Below, one piece after another: positions 9,418-19,915 of a DNA stretch of 64,000 nucleotides; the stretch's first letter is position 1; every line of letters begins with the position of its first letter. The translations under genes were made by a program, and so were the position numbers. The stretch lies in contig BFEA01000001.1 in the NCBI GenBank assembly GCA_003427395.1, positions 12,823,012-12,887,011 on the forward strand. The letters run 5' to 3'. Source of the DNA: Chara braunii. Its lineage: Eukaryota; Streptophyta; Charophyceae; Charales; Characeae. A model generated the notes under the pieces. The model ran no database searches. It saw only the letters and a list, made by a program, of their open reading frames with translations, and was not told the DNA's origin.

Positions 9418-11729
9418 TGTGACGAACCACTTTCTGTAACACGCGATTTTCTGCGCGGTTGCAATGAGGGGTCCTAAGCTGGAAAGATTGGGCCAATTAC
9501 GGGAGATCGGGATCGGTGTAAAATTGCATCAGTGTCCTCGCTTTTTCGTCCTTTTTCATCGTTTCTTTTTCGAATGGCCAAGCACGGGGGCGGGTGTGTC
9601 TTGGGACGGCCGGTGGAGTGATTGGTCGGATGGATGTCTGGCGCGCCACCACGCGCGCAATTAATAAAGGTTGACGTCGTTTCATTCGGTTCGATTTCGA
9701 TCTTTTGGGCGCGGACATCGCGCGGGAAATTGCTTCGTTCTTTTTGAAATTCCTTTTTAATCTTTTCGAATTTTGTCGAGCCCCCGATGGCTCTCGGAAT
9801 TTCGGATTTTCCTTCTGGAACTTATACTTTTTGCTTTTTCGCATTAGATAGGAATTTAGTAATCCAGTAATTAGGACTTTTTCTGCCGCGCGGCGCCTTT
9901 TGTCTATGCGCTTCTTCATGCGGTTGCAACGGTACTCTAATTAGTGGGCGCCCTTAATCGTGTGTGTAACTATAATTTTGGGCGGGCGTCATTGTAACTG
10001 TATCTTTCTTCTTGCACTTCGTCTCTCCCGCCCTCCCTCTCTTTCTTTTGCTGAAATTTTGTAAGCCGCAGTTTGCATGCTCAGATCGATGCGTGGAGAA
10101 GGGTTACGTCCCCCACGCCGCGGTCGATCATGCAGAACGCAGGCGTTCCCTCTCTAATCCTCACTCTAAAATTTCGGCTGCGCGATTAGTCAGCTCTCTT
10201 AACCCATTGTTGGAAGCTCGGGGTTGCGCGATCAAGAAGGGCGGCACACGAGCGAAGTAAGAAGTGAGTAGAGCAGGAGTTGGGCGACCCGACAGGCTGG
10301 TGCCGAACGCACGAGATTGACGTGGGCCACGGCGGACTGTAGGCACGGGCGAATCCGACGGGTGCGGGAGGACTAAGCGGGGTGACAACTTCGTGGGTTG
10401 GTGCGTGACGACGGATTGTCCGCATCGCAGAGAAAGAGAGAGAGGAGAGAGTTGAGGTCGATGGACGCGAATTTGCTGTTTTATTGTCTCTTCCCCCTCT
10501 TCATCTGTGTACATACATTTTGATTGCGGGTCCGGGCGATTTGCGCGTTCTTATTTTCGTTTCGGCTTTCTGAAATCTAGCCTTGGCTTTTTGCTCACAT
10601 TTGTCCTTGCGATGTCTGTCCTGCTTGCATTATGTGTATGATTGCCGAATGTATGGATGTATGGATGNTGCCGAATGTATGGATGTATGGATGTTATGAC
10701 TGCTTGTCTATCTTTTTGCTGAGAATCCCTGTCCTTGCGTTATGTCTGTGTCGAATCTTCGCCTGCACCTGATTTCACTGTAGATGGGATAAGAATCTCG
10801 CACCGATAGTGATTTTGTTCTCGTTTTTGCTTATCCCGCGATGGGGGTTGCGATATGATTGCATCTTGCATAATCGACGATCCGAAGTCTGGTCCCGCGA
10901 ACGCCGCGCGAGAACACGTGTAAACGCGATCCGAGTCGCGCCCTTACACGCATTCCCGCGCGTCGATTCACTCACCCAAAAAGGAATCACGGCGGAACCA
11001 TCATCCCGTACGAGCACGCTGCGGCGCCACTGAGTCTGCCTGTCCTTCACGTGCTCGTGCGCGGTGACGATATCCCGACCGGCGCTATCCCATGGACGAT
11101 GATACCATGACGCGATCTTGAAGCTCGGACTCGTCCTATGACCCTGACTATTTCACCCCTATAATAAACGAGCTCATAAGGACACGATACCCCTGTCACA
11201 CGGAGAATCGGCTATGTCCGCGGGAATTTCACTGTGCCACCTCTAGCGACCCTCGATGCTCCAATTTCCCTTCTCCCGACCACACCTACTACTTCACCCA
11301 CCCGGGATTTGTTGAGATCACCACCAGTTTCCCTCCTTTCCGCCTTCTTCTCCCGTATCATCAACTCAGTGTCGTTCCGTGGCCGGCCATAGTCCCCTAT
11401 TGGCCCAATACGTTTTGCGTGAACTGTCGACGCAGCGGTGCACAGAGAACCACGGAATTCCGAAGGCCCAACCCAGGTACGCGGCGGCCCCCGACGGCCT
11501 AACTTTTCAGGACCATCTCCACCACGGAGGAATTTTTCCGTAACCCGTCGCCCACAGTGTCCTGGCCCCTTCGGACTGTGAGACCCTTGCGCGCGCCCCC
11601 CCTCGTTCGCCTAATTGCATTCATACCCTTAAGACTCCCCCACTTCCCCCAAAAATCCTTGGCACACCCCTTTTCACACTTCCAGGCCCACACTCCACTC
11701 TGATCAGGAAGTCGCGCTGGGCGTGAGGT
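9418..11729 (+). repeat. 5' LTR of element A
   Basis: About 2.3 kb, closely similar to 19925-22235. It starts TGTGACGAACC and ends GGGCGTGAGGT directly at the primer-binding site. Compared with the 3' LTR it lacks about 41 bp including the TATAAAT box (junction near 10168), carries a local duplication with an N at 10668, and its internal ORF is stopped at the tenth codon (TGG in the other copy, TGA here, near 11119). It also lacks the terminal TGGGCGTCACA found at the 3' LTR end. Confidence 0.9.
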
Positions 11730-11742
11730 TGGTATCGGAGCC
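11730..11742 (+). other. Primer-binding site, initiator tRNA-Met type
   Basis: TGGTATCGGAGCC lies immediately after the 5' LTR. The plant initiator tRNA-Met 3' end would be matched by TGGTATCAGAGCC, so there is one mismatch. Element B has the equivalent site with a TGGTATTGGAGCC variant. Confidence 0.85.
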
Positions 11743-11883
11743 CGACACGTGGCCAGGGTCTTAGGATTGATAGCACGTTAATTAGGTTACCTGGCTAACC
11801 GTGGGCGACCTCGCCCCCGGACCACGCATAGACGCAACCCTATTGTCACCCGAAGCAGATCGACTAATCGACGAGCAGCCAAT

Positions 11884-13146
11884 ATGGCTGCCAACGCGCA
11901 GAACCCGGTTCCGCAACAAATTGCTTACCCACCAAATCAACCTGCCCCACGTGCACGAGCTCCCATGACGCCACCTGATCTCTATTTGTTTGATCCCGCA
12001 CACCATCTCGCAGGAGCATGGCTGGCCACACTTAGAGCCCAACAGTACACTGACAACGAAGCACAGATCAACATTCCGGCTCGAATGGGAGGAGACACTC
12101 ATCATTGGTTTAGTACCTATGTATGGGTGGATCTCACGACCTTCGAGCGGGACTTTATGAACCGATTTGATTATGTCCACCCGGAGCAAGCGCTGTACAT
12201 GATCAAGGACCGAGTGCAAAAACCGCTTGAATCCGTCGCGGAATATCGAAATCGGTTCTACAGAATGTTCGTAAAAACTGAGCGAGGTGAGCAAGTAGGG
12301 AGAGATATGTTCATTGACGGACTCCGCAGCCGGACAGTAAGGGCTCAGTTGTGAAAGCAGTTTTCCCCCATCAACCATACGCTACAACAAATTATAGCCG
12401 CTGCGGAAGAAATGGAACGGAAGTTCGTGGCGAACTTCCTGGAAGGAGAAGATTACCCTAGAGACGGAGATTCGACCGAGCTCGCTCGAGCAAGAGCAGA
12501 GCTGGCCGCTTTACAGAACAAATTTGAAAACATGGGGTTTGTATCAGGACCTGTCACCTATATGGAACAGATAGGCCCCAAACGAGTAATCCTAAGAGAG
12601 ACTCCGAGCATCTCTGCTCATATGATGCCCCCCCCCGTCAGGTCATTACCCTCGCCGCCGGTTGAGGCTCCTGTAGGATCAAACGAATCAGCGGCCATTT
12701 TCGAACTAACCAAAACTTTGATCAGTTTGATCCAAGAAAGTAAAAAGGAGCAGCGAGAGCACAATGCTCGGCTGGAAGCCATGACGAGGAACATGCGACC
12801 CATTGCGGTGCGTGCCCCTCCGATGCAGCAAGGATTAGCCCCAGCCCCTGCTCTCGGGGGAGCTGCGAACAATCTCAATATCTGCTACGCCTGTCATCAG
12901 CCCGGACATCTAGCCCACGATTGCCCCCACCGACCCCCACAACAGCGGATCGGGGTCGCACCTATGGCTGCGGCCCCCATCGCCAACGGACCTGGACGAG
13001 TCGGAGCTTTGATGGAAGAAATAGAGGGTGGGGGAAGTGCCCTGGCTACCTCGGAAGAGGCCGCCGAACTAATCCCGCTAGATCAGTATGCATCACTGGG
13101 ATATCATGGGCTTGGAATGATCGGAACAATCAGACCAGCACCATAA
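11884..13146 (+). pseudogene. gag: Gag of element A (capsid region and CCHC zinc knuckle)
   Basis: Structural protein forming the virus-like particle. The frame opens at ATG 11884 (MAANAQNPVPQQ) and matches the intact 401-residue gag of element B. The capsid-like part spans about residues 25-200 (with the segment FSTYVWVDLTTFERDFMNRF), followed by a helical Lys/Glu stretch, a proline-rich linker and the knuckle CYACHQPGHLAHDC (CX2CX4HX4C) near 12883-12924. One in-frame nonsense codon (TGA, 12352-12354) interrupts it; the frame then continues to a TAA at 13144. Reading continues in the same frame into the protease, so the ancestral form was probably a gag-pro fusion. Not expressible as a whole. 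Confidence 0.9.
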
Positions 13147-13155
13147 CCAAAAGAG

Positions 13156-14613
13156 GTGGCAGAGTGGCGACCGTCCCTAGGAGAAATGGAGTCGGGAGGA
13201 CCCACCTTCGTCATAGGGGAGATCGATGTATTAAACATCATCCGAGCTTTGGACCATTGGATTCCCCTTCCGATTGGTCATCTGCTCTCGATCTCCGAGC
13301 AAGCCAACGAGCGAATGTTGCAGCATTGCAAAGCGAACCGAAAGCGATTCACCCTTGGCCGAACCCCGAACGTGAAAGCCAAAAGCCCCGCGCCCGAAGA
13401 AAACCCCGCAAGTACTTCGGATCCGATATGGGTAGGTTTAATCCGGAAAGATGATCATTTCCTGCGGATTAAACCAATTCTGTGAAAATCCGCCAAGTAT
13501 GATATAGAAATTTGGGGAATTCCTTACAATGCTATTATAGATTCAGGAGCAACTGTGTTGGCTATCTCACTGAGAGTGGTCGAAAGGGCAGGTAGGAAAA
13601 ACGACTTGATCACGCTTTTTTAAAAAGATCAGCTCGTTTCGGCTGACGAAGAAAGAATTAAAACTCTAGGAAGAATGACCAATGTCGCTTTTCGATTGGG
13701 TAAAGTGCATGCGCTTGGGGATGTCGTAGTACTAGATGTCAATACGTACGACGTTCTTTTCGGACTTCCCGCTCTTGTGGCGTTACGAGCAAACCTGGAC
13801 TTCGAACGACGATCAATCGTCCTCCGAAATACAGGAGGAAAACCCTACGCTGTGCCTATGCGATTGACCCTTCGCACTACTATTAACGTGGTTCCACGGG
13901 TTTCGCCGATGATGGCAGGGACTCTCCGCATGATCTCCTGGGAGAAATCCGCAGAAGGAGAGTCATCAACAGATGATGCGGAAAGCAGTGACGAGGATGA
14001 TCCAGAGATCTTGAAATTAGCACGACAACGTGTTTGTTACCCGCCACCCAAAACGATAGCGAGAACGATGCAACTAACCAGCCGAAAAATCCAAAGGACC
14101 AAGGCGATGATCTTGGGTGAGCCCCTCGTGCAGATTTCGAGGATGGTCGATTCTTTGGAACCCCCTCAAACTCTGTATGAAGGAATCGCCCTTCTCCTCG
14201 CCCGGTACAGCGACAAGAAGCATTACTGTGACATTACGGATCTACCCAAGTCCTTACTAACCTCGGCTAAAGAAGTGAGATTGTTACGCTTGGGGGCGGA
14301 AGCAAGCTCTCTGGACCCCCCTGGGCGTTTTGAAGCGGAAACCGACGGACAAGGGATAAAGATCGCAACTAAGGAAGTGCCGTGGCAGGATGTTTGTGAT
14401 GGGATTACCCCGGAAGGACACGTGGCAATCCGAGAAGAAGATGCTCAGATGATGGCCACAGTGTTCTCCTGGCGATCGGATCATTTATTCATCTTGGCGC
14501 CTCCACCCAACTTGACAAAACAGGCGAACACGAAACAGATTGACGTTCGGAGTTGGGACCAAAAGCCAGCGGTTGGATTGAACCCGCTTCTGGACCCTGG
14601 TCCTTTCCCGTAG
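13156..14613 (+). pseudogene. Protease and pro-pol linker of element A
   Basis: Continues the gag frame through nonsense codons at 13483 and 13621. The retropepsin active site appears as AIIDSGATVLAISL (about 13530-13571), with the flap/second-half hallmark VLFGLPALVAL near 13753; retropepsins cleave the polyprotein after dimerising. The frame then encodes a long acidic linker and ends at 14613, where about 250 bp present in element B (the linker to the RT N-terminus) are missing. The deletion joins SWDQ to sequence just ahead of the [12 protein letters not shown] block in a shifted frame. Confidence 0.88.
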
Positions 14614-15273
14614 TGTTAGTACCGAAGAAGAACGGAGTGATTCGCATTTGCATTGATTATCGCAAGCTGAATGAAATCACGAGATCTGTATCCCCTCCCC
14701 CGGATTGATGATCTGGTGGATGCGATTGGATGCGCTAAATATTTCAGCAAGTTTGATATTCGGCATAGCTTCCATCATATTCTGGTAAGGGAAGAAGACC
14801 GACCGAAAACGTCCTTTGTGTTGTTTGAGGGCACGTGGCAGTGGGTTCGGTGTCCGATGGGGATTTGCAATGCGCCTGCCACGTTTCAGCGAGCGATGAA
14901 CATGATGTTTCAGAACTTCGTTAGCAAGACACGGCTGACGCAAGGAATGATTAACTTTTGCGTGATCGTGTACATGGACGACATCCTGGTCTATTCGGAA
15001 ACCTATCACGGGCACGCGCAACACATCGAATGGACATTGGGTGCATTGAGAGACGCAAGGTTCAAGATTGCGCTTGAGAAGAGCGAATTTTTCCTCTCGG
15101 AAATTTCGTTCTTGGGCTATGTCGTGACACGTAGAGGATTGCGGCCAGATTCGAGAAAAGTTGCGGCGGTGAAGGAAGCTCCGGTTCCTACGTCACTTAC
15201 GCAGGTTCGAGCCTTCTTGGGACTGGCGTCATACTATCGGCGCTTCATCAAGGGCTCTGCCGCGATTGCATGA
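14590..15273 (+). pseudogene. Reverse transcriptase of element A
   Basis: RT fingers and palm: [10 protein letters not shown] and [12 protein letters not shown] (about 14603-14679), then after a small deletion/frameshift YFSKFDIRHSFHH, the CPMGICNAPATFQRAMN block and the catalytic VYMDDILVYS (about 14970-14999). The first catalytic Asp is in KFDIR. The thumb/connection FLGLASYYRRFIKG is followed by TGA at 15271, where element B has CGA. The N-terminal RT lobe present in B is deleted here, so no active polymerase can be made. Confidence 0.9.
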
Positions 15274-15897
15274 CCACTAACGAATCTGCTACGGAAGGAC
15301 CAGCCTCTTAGCTGGGACGGGGAGTGCCAGCAGGCCTTTGCAACCCTCAAGGACGCTCTGGCAACGGCCCCTATTTTGATTCCACCGGACCCCTCGAAGC
15401 AGTTTATTCTCATCACGGACTGGCAACCGGAAGCTATTTCCACTATTCTAGCGCAAAAGGGGAACGATGGTCGCGAACACGTCATCGAGTATGCATCACG
15501 AACCGTACCGGACGAACGAAGAAACGACTCCGCACCTCAGGGTGAGTGATATACGGTAGTTTGGGGAATCCAACACTTCCATCCGTATCTCTACGGACAT
15601 AAGTTTCGCCTCGTAACGGATCACGAGCCTCTGCTGGCGTTGAAGAAACTCACCAACTACACGGGCATGATTGGCCGCTGGGCGGTGCGACTACAAGAAT
15701 ACGACTTCGATATCGTCCATCGAAAGACAGAGCGACAAGGCAACGCGGACGGGCTGACACGTCTGCATTGACCTGCCAAGGTACCAAAGGGCGAGGAAAT
15801 TACACCGTGGAAAGAGTCGGACCTGACTAACGAGCCGAAGTACTGACAAGTGGCAGTTCTCCCACGTGGCAAGAAGCAAAACGGTGGCGATGGGTGA
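15274..15897 (+). pseudogene. RNase H domain of element A
   Basis: Continues the RT frame: PLTNLLRKDQPLSW, then TDWQPEAIS (the usual first RNase H Asp is in TDWQP, where most Ty3 elements have TDAS), YASRTVP, LVTDHEPLLAL and the NADGLTR tail. The domain removes the RNA strand during reverse transcription. Nonsense codons occur at 15547, 15770 and 15843. The frame ends with TGA 15895-15897, overlapping the ATG (15890-15892) of the PHD-integrase frame by 8 nt; element B has the same overlap. Confidence 0.87.
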
Positions 15898-17620
15898 TGG
15901 AGGTAACCCCACTACCCCTCTTTCTCCCCCTTCCTCCTCGTCTCTCCCCTCCCTGGCTAACAAATTTTGCTATTTTTGCGAAGCCATCTCCCTCGTCTAT
16001 TCGGTCTCCATACGTCCTAACGAGGTGGGATATGCGGATTGGATAGATTGCTAACAGTGTGTTGCCCGGCCCCACAGCTCGTGCATCCACTACAGGAACG
16101 ATAGTAAACCATGGTTGTGCCCCTTGTGCTGGACCGACAAAATTCTGACCGAGGCTCGCTTTTTGGATGCCACGTCAGAAGCATTGGAAAAGACCAGAAA
16201 GTTTAGAAGGGCCGAAGTGTGGACGAATATTGCCTTAATTGCCATCCTAGTAGGTAACCCCCTCCAGGATTTCACCAAGGAAGATCAGAGGAGGGCCAAC
16301 GAAAGGGCTCGGGACTATCGATGGGTAGAAGGTAGATTAGAAAAATGGAAAACGGACGGCAGTGGGATTTGGATGGTAGTGCCGCATCCGTTCATGCGGT
16401 ATGACTGCGTTAAGACAACCCACGAGGAAACTGCGGCTCATTTTGCTGTACGAATCACGGAGTCCGCTATCGACAAAAATGAGTGGTACTGGTCCAATAT
16501 CCGTGACGATGTGAAGTACATCGTCGCCACCTGTCAAGTCCGTGCCGCTGATAAAGCGTCGATTCAGCCGCCAAGGTCGATAGTGCCCACGGTTGTTGAA
16601 CAGCCATTTCAAAGAGTAAGCATGGACACTACCGACATAGCGGTGCCCCCCGGCCCTAATAGTTGCGAATATTCAGTCCTATTGGTATTTGTCGACCATT
16701 TCTCGAAATGGATCGAAGCATATCCTTGTGGCACGCAGCAAGCCACGAAAATAGCACGATATGTCAACCGTTTCCTCGGAATGCATCAGGATACGGAAGA
16801 AATCCTGACCGACAACGGGGCTGAATTTAGGGGAGAAGTGTTAAGGAATCTGGTCCTACATGGCGTCGCCATACGGAACAAACACTGCACCCCACATGTC
16901 ACAATCCAATGGGCTGGTCGAAAACGCTAACCGGATGATAAAGACAGCATTGCGACGAAACATTGAGGCACGGGATCCGAGACCTTGGCCCGATATCGTC
17001 GATCACATCCTGGCGGTCCATCGTGGAATGCCCACAAATCGACAGGGCTGAACCCCTTCCAATTAAGGACCAATAGTGTCGCTTGTGTTTCGATACCAAA
17101 CCTCCCGGATGAGTCTACATTGAACCGACGACCCACCAGGGTCACAACTCGGGACAAGGCCAAACGACACCTAGAGTTAATGGAACGGTCGCTGCCCAGG
17201 CTAGCCCGAAAGCGACAGAAAATGACCAAACTAGCCCAGGGCCGACAGGTCCGGAGCTACGAGGCTCGAAATGGGAATGTGGGTCCACAGCCCCAGTACA
17301 AATTGGGGGACGTAGTGCAGGTGAGGAAATGTGCTTGCCAGGGTAGGCTAGCGCCACGATTCTTCGGGCGATACCGCGTGATTGAGCTCGACCCCAACAG
17401 CGTGGACACTGTGCGTCTCGCCCCTGAAGTCTCTGGCAGCCGATCGGCGCGCCCGATCACCCGCCACATGTCCTATCTTCGCCTCCTCCCCTCTGCTCCG
17501 TCCCCTTCTCCCTCGATCTCTCATTCCGAGGAAGCCGAAGACAACGGCTCTAACTCTCCTCCATCTCCCTTTTCATCTTGCTCCCTCCCTGTTTCCCCGT
17601 CACCTTCGCCATCGCCATGA
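15890..17620 (+). pseudogene. PHD finger plus integrase of element A
   Basis: A separate frame starting at ATG 15890. Near its N-terminus is a C4HC3 pattern typical of a PHD finger: FCYFC, then DC-x2-C (first Cys retained, TAA at 16052 right after it), a His-x2-Cys pair and WLCPLC with the Trp two residues before the last CPxC. PHD fingers bind histone H3 tails, so targeting of integration is a reasonable inference. The integrase follows: HHCC zinc domain (TTHEE, AAHFAV, then CQV with Cys-to-Arg in the last position of this copy), core Asp in SMDTTD, LTDNGAEF, and the catalytic Glu in NGLVEN, now behind a frameshift near 16880. A GPY/F-like module (GDVVQVRK ... RFFGRYRVIEL) precedes a Ser/Pro tail. 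The stop TGA 17618-17620 overlaps the next ATG as ATGA. Confidence 0.85.
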
Positions 17621-18093
17621 ACTTTCTGGAGGAGAAAGCCCTCAGCAAAGCATCGCTTGCGCCTCGTGATCAGTTGACGATCCGGCAAGTCCATCATCCC
17701 CGCCTCAGTCCAGATCTTCGGCGGTTTGCGCACTTCTTCTGCACGGAAGGCGTGTATGCAGCAGCGGTGTTCAGAATTGAAGGCCATCCTGACGCGGTGG
17801 TACTGGCCGAGGCAGTAGCAGTTCATCAACGGGCGTTGCCAGGTGTCAGTCGCATATCGGTCGTCATCAACTTCAGTGGCGATCTCTCCACACTTCTTCC
17901 TTTGCGACATTCGACGGTGAAGGCGTCGCTGCGCATGTGGGCGAACGATCTGGTCGCCGAGTGGACTCAGCTGCTGGCTCGCCCCGAGGATACAATCGCG
18001 ACATCACGAGCAATCGAATACGACGACCTTCAGATGTACCAGCACGATCCGCCGGCAGAGCTCCCTGTCCTCGTACCCTTCCCCCATCCCTAA
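17617..18093 (+). CDS. Element A accessory frame ORF3a (158 aa, unknown)
   Basis: Starts at ATG 17617, overlapping the integrase stop as ATGA, and ends with TAA 18091-18093, overlapping the next ATG as TAATG. The protein is compact and apparently globular (HFFCTEGVYAAAVFRIEG, VVLAEAVAVHQRALPGVSRI, LVAEWTQLLA). No signal peptide or membrane segment is visible, so it is not env-like. Element B has a homologue; over about 90 codons I counted 16 synonymous against 12 amino-acid-changing codon differences, a mild sign of past selection. I do not recognise the family. Intact in this copy. Confidence 0.65.
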   Translation: MNFLEEKALSKASLAPRDQLTIRQVHHPRLSPDLRRFAHFFCTEGVYAAAVFRIEGHPDAVVLAEAVAVHQRALPGVSRISVVINFSGDLSTLLPLRHSTVKASLRMWANDLVAEWTQLLARPEDTIATSRAIEYDDLQMYQHDPPAELPVLVPFPHP

Positions 18094-19205
18094 TGAGTCT
18101 CTCTGCGATCTCCGTTTTCGATCTCCCCTCCACCTTCCCCACCTTCTGACAATCCGATATCCATCCTCGCCTTTCCTACTGTCTAAAGCCCCTTGCTGTC
18201 CCCGATATCCATCCTCCCCATTGGGTCCTGTGGCGCGAAGACTTCATCAAGCGTTCATTGTGCTTGGTTGAGGTACGACTGACGTGGATCGAGGACGAAG
18301 CGCACCCGCCTTGCATAGTAGAGCGCCTAAAGTTGCTGTTCATCCAGGCCTGGCGAACCAACGTGGAGGGAGAGCTCCTCGCATTTCTATTCGGTACAGT
18401 GCGGCCCGGTCATCAGAAACTCATCACGCAAGAGCTCACGATCCCGGTAGCGCAGCTGGCGGACGATCTCCCCCTCGACATCATCTCGCAAGACGATGAG
18501 CATCCAATTCCCCATGTACTTTATTGCGCATTGACGCCCTATCTTCAGTGGTCGGCTTGTGTAGAGGGAGCCGCAGAGCGCATCCCGCCGTCGCAGCAAC
18601 AATATCTCGATCCCCGGACGGCTCGCGATCCTGCCTTCTTCAGGCATCCTACGGCGGAGCAGCTTGCGGCCATTCGAGAAGAAGAGGAGGAGGAAGAGAG
18701 TACCGGGAGTGACGAAGACGACGACGGACTGGAAGAAGGCGGGAACAGCGACGAAGAGCTCGGGGAAGAAGACAAAACCCCCGAAGAAGGAAGCTATAGC
18801 GAGCATAGCGAGGGCAAATAGAGCAAAGAAGGAGAAGAAAGTGAGGAAGGAGAAGAGGAGCACGACGAAGAGCCTGCTGGATCGGAGTGGGAAGCCGTGC
18901 CAGAAGAAGTGCTTCGTACGGGTACGGAGGCTGAGGATCCCGAGGCGGCCCTCAAAAGAGAAGAGATCGCGGCCGGGAAGGAGTTTGAATTCGCAAGCGT
19001 GACGAGTTTGCGCACCCACGACGACCCAAGCCGCCATCCGGAGCCGCCCCGGCCTGAAGATGGCGACCTCACAGCCACGACTCCGACCCCATCAGCGAGG
19101 CGACGGAGCCGATCCCCCTCCTCCTCAACCAGTCCCCCAGTTCACCGACGTACCGATACGGGCGATCGGCCTTCGTCCCCGATCACTCTCTCGTCGTCCC
19201 CTTGA
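18093..19205 (+). pseudogene. Element A accessory frame ORF3b (acidic and Arg/Ser-rich, unknown)
   Basis: Opens at ATG 18093 inside the stop of ORF3a. The same frame runs to TGA 19203-19205 with two nonsense codons: TGA at 18147 (TGG in B) and TAG at 18819 (CAG in B). The N-terminal part is globular (LVEVRLTWIEDEAHPPC, EGELLAFLFGTVRPGHQKLI). It is followed by a strongly acidic Glu/Asp/Ser region (about 18676-18900) and an Arg/Ser/Pro-rich tail ending in PSSPITLSSSP. The composition suggests a nuclear or chromatin-interacting protein, but that is inference; no domain is recognised. Confidence 0.6.
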
Positions 19206-19395
19206 CTACCTCACCCTCCGCCAGCTCACCACTCCCATTACGTTCCCCTCCAATCCGTTTCCCCATGACACCTTCCGCCACTTCTACCCTGCTCGCCTAC
19301 ATTGGTGCATCCCCACCCCTCCATTCGATGCGCCGTCCCAGCCTTCTGCCTCCATGTCTTGCTCCTTAGTGCCGCGTGGCGAGGTCACAACATGA
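19060..19395 (+). CDS. Element A accessory frame ORF3c (uncertain)
   Basis: Open frame overlapping the end of ORF3b and ending in TGA 19393-19395, which overlaps the ATG of ORF3d as ATGA. Element B keeps the last part of the frame and the overlap, but its upstream ATG is TTG, so the true start may be a later ATG (near 19353), or the segment may be reached by frameshifting from ORF3b. No recognised domain. Confidence 0.35.
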   Translation: MATSQPRLRPHQRGDGADPPPPQPVPQFTDVPIRAIGLRPRSLSRRPLDYLTLRQLTTPITFPSNPFPHDTFRHFYPARLHWCIPTPPFDAPSQPSASMSCSLVPRGEVTT

Positions 19396-19679
19396 TCGAG
19401 GTTTATTGCGTGATAACGGGGACCATCCCCGCATGCGAAGATCGCGATCGTTTCCATGCGGCACTTTTCCGGACTCTCACCACCCTCTATCCTGATTATC
19501 TCGCATCCCTCCCTCGCACCGGCAATCACTTCCCCCGCTTTCATCGCATCGTTCGTTACCAAGAGCTTCCGGAGACTGTAGCCGGAATGGAAAACCTTCT
19601 GCCCCCCGTACCCATAAACCCTCCACCCCGCCATGCTGCCATGCACCGACTCCCTTTTCCCCTCCTGATTAATTACTGA
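19392..19679 (+). CDS. Element A accessory frame ORF3d (95 aa, unknown)
   Basis: ATG 19392 overlaps the previous stop as ATGA. The protein (MIEVYCVITGTIPACEDRD, FRTLTTLYPDYLASLPRTG) has a small alpha/beta look and is collinear with the homologue at 25206-25460 in element B. It precedes the 3' LTR by about 250 bp. No family recognised. Intact here. Confidence 0.55.
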   Translation: MIEVYCVITGTIPACEDRDRFHAALFRTLTTLYPDYLASLPRTGNHFPRFHRIVRYQELPETVAGMENLLPPVPINPPPRHAAMHRLPFPLLINY

Positions 19680-19915
19680 TGCAACCGGTAATGGACGCGT
19701 GTCACGGCGACGGCACGAGAAAGATCCCGTCCTTGGGTCGTCGAGAGCCCAATCTGAGGAATTTGTAGAAGAGCGGTGATGCCACGTTGGATGATGTTCA
19801 CACGCAATCAAACAGTAAGTGGCATAGAAAAAAGTGCTCCTCGTATCGATCAAGTAGAAAAATCGACACGTGTCAACAAGCAAGCAGGAGCTTGCTAATA
19901 TTGGAACCCCCTGGG

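Noticed and set aside
18664-19002. Lys-rich nuclear-protein-like frame in ORF3b
   Set aside because: It is the shifted shadow of the acidic frame (GAAGAA read one base off), as the A/B comparison shows.
17617-19679. Envelope gene in element A
   Set aside because: The position is right, but no signal peptide, membrane anchor or fusion-like segment is visible.
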